This document shows positions 58,054 through 64,000 of a DNA stretch of 64,000 nt, one piece after another. The stretch is from SFLA01 sp045595165 (GTDB lineage: Bacteria; Bacillota; Clostridia; Oscillospirales; CAG-382): NCBI GenBank assembly GCA_045595165.1, contig JAZNZY010000017.1, forward strand, positions 1 through 64,000, given 5' to 3'. Below the pieces are notes generated by a model. That model saw only the letters and a list, made by a program, of their open reading frames with translations. It did no database searches and was not told the origin of the DNA. Positions within the stretch are counted from its first letter, which is position 1. The number at the start of each line of letters is the position of its first letter. The position numbers and the translations under genes are program-made.

Positions 58054-60129
58054 ATGAATAAGATTTCCGAATATTTCGGCACAATGGTATTTAACGATAA
58101 CGTACGCAAAGAAATGCTTCCACCCGAAGCATACAAGAGTCTGCAGGAAACTATCGAGAACGGCAGAAATCTTGATATTTCTTTAGCAAATGTCGTCGCT
58201 TCCGCAATGAAAGAGTGGGCTATAGAGAAAGGTGCTACTCATTATACACATTGGTTCCAGCCGATGACGGGGATTACCGCAGAAAAGCACGATTCTTTCT
58301 TTTCTCTTGAAAAGGGAACTGGCAAGATCATCGTTGGTTTTTCCGGTAAAGATCTTATCACCAGTGAGCCCGACGCTTCTTCTTTTCCTTCCGGTGGTCT
58401 CCGTGCTACCTTTGAGGCACGCGGCTGTACCGCTTGGGACCCTACGTCAGATGCATTTGTTAAAGACGATACTCTTTATATTCCTTCTGCTTTCTGTTCT
58501 TATGGCGGCGAATGTCTTGACAGAAAGACACCGTTACTCCGCTCCATACAGGCATTGGACGTTCAGGCTAAGCGATTGTTAAAGTATTTCGATATCAATC
58601 CTCGTCGCGTAGCTCCGATGGTTGGCGGTGAGCAGGAATATTTCCTTGTGGACGAAGACGTTTACCACAAGCGCGAAGATCTTAAAATCACAGGCAAGAC
58701 TCTGTTCGGTGCTCCCGCACCCAAAGGTCAAGAACTTGACGATCACTATTTCGGTATAATTCCCTTTAAAGTAAAGAACTTTATGACAACTCTCGACAGA
58801 GAGCTTTGGATGAGAGGAATCCCCGCAAAAACGGAGCACAATGAAGCAGCTCCCTGTCAATACGAGCTTGCTCCCATATTTACGGATTGTAACCGCGCTA
58901 CTGACCAAAACCAGCTTACAATGGATATTATGAAAAAGGCTGCGAAAGAAAACGGATTACGTTGTCTGCTTGCGGAAAAACCTTTTAATTCCATTAACGG
59001 AAGCGGTAAACACAATAACTGGTCATTATCTGCCGACGGAAAGAATCTTCTCGATCCGGGGGACGATATGCCTTCCAATAAGCTTTTCCTGCTTATGGTT
59101 TGCGCAGTTCTCAAGGGTGTAGATAATTATCAGGATCTTATTAGAATTTCCGTAGCTACTGCCGGTAATGACAAACGTCTTGGCGGCTACGAGGCGCCCC
59201 CTGCTATAATTTCTGTTTTTCTCGGCAAGCGTATTACCGATACCTTAAAATCCTTTGTAAACGGCTCACAGATCGTTACCGATGAAAGCCAGCAGCTTCC
59301 CTTGGGCGTAAACGTTTTGCCTCAGTTTGCAAATGATGGGGAAGACAGAAACAGAACTTCTCCCTTTGCTTTTACGGGTAATAAATTTGAATTCAGAATG
59401 CCCGGTTCTTCTATGTCCATCGCAATGTGCAACACGGTGATCAATACCGTTGTTGCCGATGCTCTTTGCGAATTTGCCGATATTCTCGATAATTCCGATG
59501 ATATTTCCAAAACCGTGGATTCGATTATTGCAGACACTTATTACAACCACAAGCGTATCATTTTTAACGGCAATAACTATTCCGAAGAATGGGTAAGAGA
59601 AGCACAACGCCGCGGATTACTCAATCTCGCTAATACTGCTCAGGCTCTCCCGCATTATATTTCCGAGAAAAATATCCGCATTTTCGGAAAGCACGGAATT
59701 CTTACCGAGAAAGAAATGCTTTCCCGTTACGATGTAATGCTGGACGAGTATTCCAAAACAGTTAACGTCGATGGTGCTACAATGGTACATATGGCACGCC
59801 GCCAAATATTACCTGCGGTATCGTCTTATGTAGCTTGTGTTTGTGATAACGCCGAAAAGAAAAAGAAACTTGTTTTGTCGGATAAAGTCGAATACGAGCT
59901 TGCTTTAAAGCTTAACGATTGCGCCGTTTCCATTTATAATGAGTGTGAATCACTTTCCGTTTTGTTGGATAAGGCAAAGGCTGTTTCCGATAAACTTGAA
60001 AAAGCGCGTTTGTTTGCTACACAGATCATTCCTTGTATGGATAGGTTGCGCGAAGCGGCAGATACCGCTGAGTTATACGTCCCCAAGGATGTGTGGCCGT
60101 TCCCCACATATACAGAAATTCTTCTTTAA
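58054..60129 (+). CDS. glnN: Glutamine synthetase type III
   Basis: A 691-residue enzyme of the large GSIII type, which forms glutamine from glutamate, ammonia and ATP. THWFQPMTGITAEKHDSF near residue 68, GGEQEYFLVDEDVY (metal-binding Glu), EHNEAAPCQYELAP, NSINGSGKHNNWSLS and RNRTSPFAFTGNKFEFR are all present, followed by the long helical C-terminal extension of the type. AAGGAGCTG is the ribosome binding site. It is the last gene of the purA operon and ends at a terminator. Confidence 0.97.
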   Translation: MNKISEYFGTMVFNDNVRKEMLPPEAYKSLQETIENGRNLDISLANVVASAMKEWAIEKGATHYTHWFQPMTGITAEKHDSFFSLEKGTGKIIVGFSGKDLITSEPDASSFPSGGLRATFEARGCTAWDPTSDAFVKDDTLYIPSAFCSYGGECLDRKTPLLRSIQALDVQAKRLLKYFDINPRRVAPMVGGEQEYFLVDEDVYHKREDLKITGKTLFGAPAPKGQELDDHYFGIIPFKVKNFMTTLDRELWMRGIPAKTEHNEAAPCQYELAPIFTDCNRATDQNQLTMDIMKKAAKENGLRCLLAEKPFNSINGSGKHNNWSLSADGKNLLDPGDDMPSNKLFLLMVCAVLKGVDNYQDLIRISVATAGNDKRLGGYEAPPAIISVFLGKRITDTLKSFVNGSQIVTDESQQLPLGVNVLPQFANDGEDRNRTSPFAFTGNKFEFRMPGSSMSIAMCNTVINTVVADALCEFADILDNSDDISKTVDSIIADTYYNHKRIIFNGNNYSEEWVREAQRRGLLNLANTAQALPHYISEKNIRIFGKHGILTEKEMLSRYDVMLDEYSKTVNVDGATMVHMARRQILPAVSSYVACVCDNAEKKKKLVLSDKVEYELALKLNDCAVSIYNECESLSVLLDKAKAVSDKLEKARLFATQIIPCMDRLREAADTAELYVPKDVWPFPTYTEILL

Positions 60130-60141
60130 TATAATTTAAAG

Positions 60142-60168
60142 CTCCGACAAACAAATGTCGGAGTTTTT
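60142..60168 (+). terminator. Terminator after glnN
   Basis: CTCCGACA (60142-60149) pairs with TGTCGGAG (60156-60163) and is followed by TTTTTGTTT. Confidence 0.93.
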
Positions 60169-60190
60169 GTTTGGTTTATTCATATTGTGC

Positions 60191-60219
60191 TTGAAATGTT
60201 CATAATTAAATGGTACAAT
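60191..60219 (+). promoter_or_regulatory. Promoter of the CBS gene
   Basis: TTGAAA (60191-60196), 17 bp and TACAAT (60214-60219). Confidence 0.78.
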
Positions 60220-60240
60220 ATAAATACAGGAGGGAGAAAT

Positions 60241-60648
60241 ATGAATATTTTCCAGTTCCTTACGCCAAAAAGCAATGTTGCGTATGTAGAAATCAACTGC
60301 ACACTCCGCCAAGCACTTGAAAAAATGCGATTTCACGGTTATACGGCACTTCCCGTTATCGACAGTGAGGGAAAATATGTCGGCACGGTGAACGAGGGCG
60401 ATTTTTTGTGGGATATTGTAAACCGAAACGAGTCAGATTTGAAAAGTCAGGAAAAACGCACTGTCAGAGAGATTATGCGTACCGATTGGAATCCGCCTAT
60501 CGATATTACTGCGTCACCCGAGGAGTTGCTTCACAAGGTTCAAGCACAAAACTTTTTGCCGGTTATTGATGCACGTGGCGTATTCGTCGGTATAATTACA
60601 AGAGGCAGAATTATTAAATACTTTACAGGCACATACCTTACCGTATAA
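60241..60648 (+). CDS. Tandem CBS-domain protein
   Basis: A 135-residue protein made of one CBS pair: TLRQALEKMRFHGYTALPVIDSEGKYVGTVNEGDFL (split motif, first domain, residues about 23-60) and ASPEELLHKVQAQNFLPVIDARGVFVGIITRGRII (second, about 95-130). CBS pairs bind adenine nucleotides or related ligands and here stand alone, so it is a small sensor protein. ATG 60241 follows AGGAGGGAGA. Confidence 0.92.
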   Translation: MNIFQFLTPKSNVAYVEINCTLRQALEKMRFHGYTALPVIDSEGKYVGTVNEGDFLWDIVNRNESDLKSQEKRTVREIMRTDWNPPIDITASPEELLHKVQAQNFLPVIDARGVFVGIITRGRIIKYFTGTYLTV

Positions 60649-60652
60649 AATC

Positions 60653-60687
60653 TTAAACCGTTCCGCGTATCACGCAGAACGGTTTAA
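60653..60687 (+). terminator. Terminator after the CBS gene
   Basis: TTAAACCGTTC (60653-60663) pairs with GAACGGTTTAA (60677-60687), with an inner CGCG hairpin. The T-tract is short. Confidence 0.75.
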
Positions 60688-60689
60688 TT

Positions 60690-60770
60690 GTCGGGGTCCC
60701 CAAGAAGTCGCAGACTTCTTGGGGTGATTGTAGGGGTCCCCAAGAAGCGGTTAAACTTCTTGGGATGATT
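60690..60770 (+). repeat. Dispersed hairpin repeat, copies 2 and 3 in tandem
   Basis: Copy 2 (60690-60729) is GTCGGGGTCCCCAAGAAG, loop TCGCAGA, CTTCTTGGGGTGATT. Copy 3 (60730-60770) has the same arms, with loop CGGTTAAA and TGGGATGATT at the end. The 5' 32 bases of copy 2 equal copy 1 at 40254. They fill the gap between the CBS terminator and the JAB gene; no gene is seen there. Confidence 0.85.
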
Positions 60771-60790
60771 AGTTAAGAAAGATATTTGTT

Positions 60791-61195
60791 ATGATATTTT
60801 TAAGTAATGAAAATGAAATCGTGACCGTTGATGAACTTACCGAGCTCGTACGGGAAAAGATATCGTCGCTTTCGTATGAAGTTGCGTGTGCGGCCTTTAT
60901 CGATGCCAAAAACAACCTCATAAGTTTGGCACAGCTGAGCAGCGGTGTTTTTTATACTGTTGATTACGATGCGAAAAGTCTTATAGAATACGCAATAAGC
61001 ATTTCCTGCAAAAGAGTAGTGCTGTATCACAACCATCCGTCAGGTTCTGCAGAACCGTCGGAAAGTGATATTGTCGCAACAAAGTACTTATTAAAGCTGT
61101 TGTATGTCAACGGAATAAAGCTGATCGATCATATAATAGTAACCAAAAACGGATCTCAATCCTTATTCGCTTCCGCTCCGGAAATTACCTTGTGA
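60791..61195 (+). CDS. JAB/MPN (RadC-like) domain protein lacking the HhH part
   Basis: A 134-residue protein with the JAMM metal motif HNHPSGSAEPSESD near residue 80 and a Glu in the EVACAAFIDAKNN strand. These match the C-terminal MPN domain of RadC/YeeS. The usual N-terminal helix-hairpin-helix region (about 90 residues) is absent, as in plasmid and phage antirestriction-associated RadC-like proteins. The enzymatic role is unknown. AAGAAAGATATT is a modest ribosome binding site. It overlaps the convergent GNAT gene by 40 nt. Confidence 0.85.
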   Translation: MIFLSNENEIVTVDELTELVREKISSLSYEVACAAFIDAKNNLISLAQLSSGVFYTVDYDAKSLIEYAISISCKRVVLYHNHPSGSAEPSESDIVATKYLLKLLYVNGIKLIDHIIVTKNGSQSLFASAPEITL

Positions 61196-61665
61196 TACGC
61201 GATACGTTCATCCCCATTTTCCAAATATATAATACCGCATTCCGAAAATCCGTGCTTTTTAAGAAAGCTTCTCATGGGCTTGTTGTCTTCGTGAGTGTCG
61301 ATGCGAAGGTTTTTATAGCGCTTTTCGCCGAATTTTATACATTCGGACGCAACACCGCGACGGTTGCTGTTAACTGCTATACGGTGTATAACGCCGTACT
61401 CTTCATCATTAAGCCATCCGCTTCCCAGGATATACGAATACGTTTTGTCAGGTCCTTTTAACAGAGAAAACACACCGATAATCTCGCCATTTTCCACACA
61501 AACGTAACAAACCTGCGCATTTATATCAGCAAGTATTGTTTTTGTGTACGGATAACCGTCTGCCCATTGTTTAAAATTTCCGTTCGCACGCATATATTTA
61601 CGGGCATTTTCAAAAATGCTTTCTATTGTGTTCAAATCCTCGTGTCTTGCTATTCTGATTTCCAT
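61156..61665 (-). CDS. GNAT family N-acetyltransferase
   Basis: A 169-residue protein with MEIRIARHEDLNTIESIFE at the start, VIHRIAVNSNRRGVASECIKFG (acetyl-CoA loop RRGVAS) and FLKKHGFSECG, the classic GNAT order. The acceptor is unknown. Its 3' 40 nt overlap the JAB gene on the opposite strand. Confidence 0.92.
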   Translation of the reverse strand: MEIRIARHEDLNTIESIFENARKYMRANGNFKQWADGYPYTKTILADINAQVCYVCVENGEIIGVFSLLKGPDKTYSYILGSGWLNDEEYGVIHRIAVNSNRRGVASECIKFGEKRYKNLRIDTHEDNKPMRSFLKKHGFSECGIIYLENGDERIAYHKVISGAEANKD

Positions 61666-61707
61666 TTTACCACCGCTTTAATTATTTTGTACTTATAAAG
61701 GAATTGT

Positions 61708-62391
61708 ATGAAATACGATAAAATCACCCACGGTATTTTTCACGAACGACATAACAGATTTGTGGGAACTGTTATTATTGACGGAACACCCCAAACCGTA
61801 CATATTAAAAATACCGGAAGATGCAAAGAGCTTCTCGTTTCGGGAAACCGAGTAATACTCTCTGTTTCCGATAATCCAAACAGAAAAACAAAATACGATC
61901 TTATCGCCGTATACAAGCAGGGCAGTACCTTAATAAATATGGACTCACAGCTTCCCAACGATCTTGTGTTTGAGTGGCTTCCTAAAAGCGGTATGTTTAC
62001 CGATAAAGCAATCTTCAGCAGGGAAGTTACCTACGGAAAATCAAGATTTGACATTAAAGCCGTCGACGGAGAAAAGACCGCATTTATCGAGGTAAAAGGA
62101 GTTACGCTGGAAGACAACGGCGTATGTCGCTTTCCTGATGCGCCTACCGAACGGGGACTTAAGCATATTAACGAGCTTAGAGATTGTGTGAAAAGCGGAT
62201 ATGACGCATATATAGTCTTTGTTGCTCAGTTCAGCGGCGCGGTGTCTGTTTCACCAAATTACGATACCCATCCGGAATTCGGATACACACTTCGTTCGGC
62301 AGTCGATGATGGCGTAAAAGTATTTGCCGTGGATTGCATCGTATTGCCTGATGAAGTAACGATAAATAAAATAATACAGTTTAAATTTTAA
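61708..62391 (+). CDS. sfsA: SfsA family DNA/RNA nuclease-like protein
   Basis: A 227-residue protein matching SfsA: RFVGTVIIDG with an N-terminal OB-like region, HIKNTGRCKELL, and a PD-(D/E)XK-like core SRFDIKAVDGEKTAFIEVKGVTLE, followed by PDAPTERGLKHINEL. SfsA affects sugar-fermentation genes in E. coli and binds DNA. AAAGGAATT is the ribosome binding site. The MFS gene follows after 10 nt. Confidence 0.93.
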   Translation: MKYDKITHGIFHERHNRFVGTVIIDGTPQTVHIKNTGRCKELLVSGNRVILSVSDNPNRKTKYDLIAVYKQGSTLINMDSQLPNDLVFEWLPKSGMFTDKAIFSREVTYGKSRFDIKAVDGEKTAFIEVKGVTLEDNGVCRFPDAPTERGLKHINELRDCVKSGYDAYIVFVAQFSGAVSVSPNYDTHPEFGYTLRSAVDDGVKVFAVDCIVLPDEVTINKIIQFKF

Positions 62392-62401
62392 GGAACCTAT
62401 T

Positions 62402-63568
62402 ATGTACTCACTTTTACTTGCTTTAATATACGTTGCATTTGTAAGCTTGGGATTGCCTGATTCCTTGTTGGGTGCAGGTTGGCCGGTTATGCACGCTGAT
62501 CTCGGCGTTCCTATACCGTATATGGGAATCGTAACTATGATAATATCGGGCTGTACCATTATTTCAAGCCTTTTGTCCGATAAGCTTACAAGAAAGTTGG
62601 GAACAGCTTTGGTTACCACCGCCAGCGTATTTCTCACCGCAGTTGCGCTGTTGGGATTTTCATTTTCAACAAAGTATTGGATGATATTGGTCTTTGCAAT
62701 TCCTTACGGTCTTGGTGCGGGCGCGATCGATGCCGCGCTAAACAACTATGTAGCTTTGCACTATACTTCAAAGCATATGAGCTGGCTTCATTGTTTTTGG
62801 GGCGTGGGAACTATCATCAGTCCTTTTGTAATGAGTCACGCACTCTCAAGCTCAACATGGCATAACGGTTACCGAACGGTAGCTGTCATACAGATAGTTA
62901 TTGGGCTTATCTTGCTGTTCACGTTGCGAGTCTGGAAAGTTAACGAAAGCAAAACCAATGTTGCCGAAGACGAAAAAAGTGTTGGTATAATCGAAGCGTT
63001 CAAGATCAAAGGCGTACCGCTTATACTCATTGGCTTTTTCGCGTACTGTGCCGCTGAATCTACGGCTATGGGGTGGGCAAGCACCTACTTTGCGCAAGTG
63101 AAAGGTATTGACAGTGAAACTGCCGCCGCATATGCCTCCCTTGTTTTCATCGGTTTGACCGTCGGAAGATTTCTCGGTGGATTTTTAATGGACAAGATCG
63201 GTGACCGTAAAATGATATTTCTTGGCACTGTAATAACGGTGTGCGGAATTGCTTGTCTTTTTATCCCCGTAAACAGCAATTATTTATCCGTTGCGGCATT
63301 TATTATTATCGGTTTTGGCTATGCACCTATCTATCCCTGCATTATTCATTCCACCCCCGCAAACTTCGGAGCAAAAAACTCCGGCGCTATCATCGGCATA
63401 CAAATGGCAGGCGCGTACCTTGGCTCGACATTTATGCCGCCACTTTACGGTGTGCTCGGAAAATGGATTGGATATTGGTTTATGCCCGTATATCTCCTTG
63501 TGTTTATGGCGCTTATGGTCATTATGACAGAACTAACCTTTAGAATCACTGCAAAGAATAAAGCATAA
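62402..63568 (+). CDS. Major facilitator superfamily transporter
   Basis: A 388-residue protein with 12 membrane helices. LGLPDSLLGAGWPVMHADLG is typical of the Fuc/Gal permease-like MFS branch in Clostridia, and the loop FIGLTVGRFLGGFLMDKIGDR between helices 8 and 9 matches MFS motif A. The substrate is unknown, likely a sugar or nucleoside. It follows sfsA by 10 nt. It converges with the next gene with only 3 nt between stops. Confidence 0.9.
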   Translation: MYSLLLALIYVAFVSLGLPDSLLGAGWPVMHADLGVPIPYMGIVTMIISGCTIISSLLSDKLTRKLGTALVTTASVFLTAVALLGFSFSTKYWMILVFAIPYGLGAGAIDAALNNYVALHYTSKHMSWLHCFWGVGTIISPFVMSHALSSSTWHNGYRTVAVIQIVIGLILLFTLRVWKVNESKTNVAEDEKSVGIIEAFKIKGVPLILIGFFAYCAAESTAMGWASTYFAQVKGIDSETAAAYASLVFIGLTVGRFLGGFLMDKIGDRKMIFLGTVITVCGIACLFIPVNSNYLSVAAFIIIGFGYAPIYPCIIHSTPANFGAKNSGAIIGIQMAGAYLGSTFMPPLYGVLGKWIGYWFMPVYLLVFMALMVIMTELTFRITAKNKA

Positions 63569-63571
63569 AAC

Positions 63572-64000
63572 CTATTTTATTAATTTTTCAAGCCGTCTTA
63601 CCGACTCCGCAAGCGCGCAAACGCACTTGTATACCTCATCTTCGGTGCGTGCGCCGCAGTTAGCAATATATCTGTCCGCTTCGAGGGTGAGATAACCGCT
63701 GTATCCTATCTTTTTAAGTGAAGCGGCTACGGCATCGAAATCTATCTGCATAGAAAAGGGTATGTTGTGTGAATCATACTTTTTGTCGTTATCGTGTATG
63801 TGGAGCGCCTGAAGATGATGTCCCAGCGCTTCTATCATAAGCGGCGCAGTGGTATCTTCACCCATCATTTCAGCGTGTCCGATATCAAGACAAGCTACAA
63901 AGTATTCGTCATTTACTGCATTAAGATGTGCAAGAAAGCTTTCGGCAGAAGAACACGCGGCGTGAGCGGCGCAGTTCTTTTCATCCGACCAGTTCCACAT
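63572..64000 (-). CDS. Sugar phosphate isomerase/epimerase family protein, 5' end outside window
   Basis: The C-terminal 142 residues of a xylose-isomerase-like TIM-barrel protein: VACLDIGHAEMMGED, LQALHIHDNDKKYDSHNIPF and GYSGYLTLEAD carry the conserved metal-binding His/Asp/Glu ligands. The N-terminal half is cut by the window edge. It probably isomerises or epimerises a sugar. No terminator separates it from the MFS gene. Confidence 0.88.
   Translation of the reverse strand: MWNWSDEKNCAAHAACSSAESFLAHLNAVNDEYFVACLDIGHAEMMGEDTTAPLMIEALGHHLQALHIHDNDKKYDSHNIPFSMQIDFDAVAASLKKIGYSGYLTLEADRYIANCGARTEDEVYKCVCALAESVRRLEKLIK

Overview
The window is chromosomal DNA from a moderately AT-rich, Gram-positive, spore-forming anaerobe, most likely an uncultured gut or rumen Clostridia (Oscillospirales/Christensenellales-like). 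Supporting signs are CotF-type spore coat genes, class B sortase, type III glutamine synthetase, a folate ECF transporter under a THF riboswitch, a Na+-translocating decarboxylase beta subunit, many host- or plant-glycan hydrolases, strong AGGAGG-type ribosome binding sites and TTGACA-17-TATAAT promoters. There is no rRNA, insertion sequence, prophage or CRISPR array.

Layout. 1-334: tRNA cluster (Gly, Phe, Gly, Cys) closed by a terminator. 372-1022: an array of eight short hairpins in front of a four-helix-bundle (S23/Avd-like) gene, closed by a 13-bp inverted repeat. 1029-6344: small poorly characterised genes (one frameshifted) including a histidine phosphatase, YwaF-type, DUF4304, zinc-ribbon and lipase-like proteins. 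6439-8995: spore coat genes, then THF riboswitch-folT-folC. 9110-18018: two long sigma-70 family proteins with large C-terminal extensions, on either side of a MalEFG/MsmX-type sugar ABC importer and near a tRNA-Pro. 18021-22392: ruvX, SGNH hydrolase, a DUF6472-type mini-protein, cyclophilin, metallo-hydrolase and PlsC. 22527-42558: glycan and envelope block (GH20, GH35, GHL10, GH2, two paralogous lipoproteins, D-Ala-D-Ala carboxypeptidase, acyltransferase, sortase B, MATE, BrkB) with guaB-glyA inside.

42600-46107: a compact four-gene operon of AraC/GyrI regulator, stand-alone GyrI-like protein and two related proteins of unknown function. 46239-48716: nagB and the decarboxylase gamma/beta genes, the latter behind a structured leader that resembles the yybP-ykoY Mn2+ riboswitch. 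48828-53595: flippase-like protein, secreted phosphoesterase and citrate synthase in one operon. 53600-54644: short ORF, terminator and methyltransferase in an attenuator-like arrangement. 54641-64000: purA, DUF1846, GSIII, a CBS protein, JAB/RadC-like, SfsA and MFS genes, and a truncated sugar isomerase-like gene at the edge.

How the genes fit together. folT and folC import and polyglutamylate folate while glyA loads one-carbon units onto it. guaB and purA make the two purine branches from IMP. GH20 releases amino sugars that NagB can feed into glycolysis, and GH2, GH35 and the ABC importer handle other sugars. The most novel-looking element is the hairpin array with its four-helix-bundle gene. 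Next come the leader of the decarboxylase operon, the sORF-terminator-methyltransferase unit and the AraC/GyrI operon.
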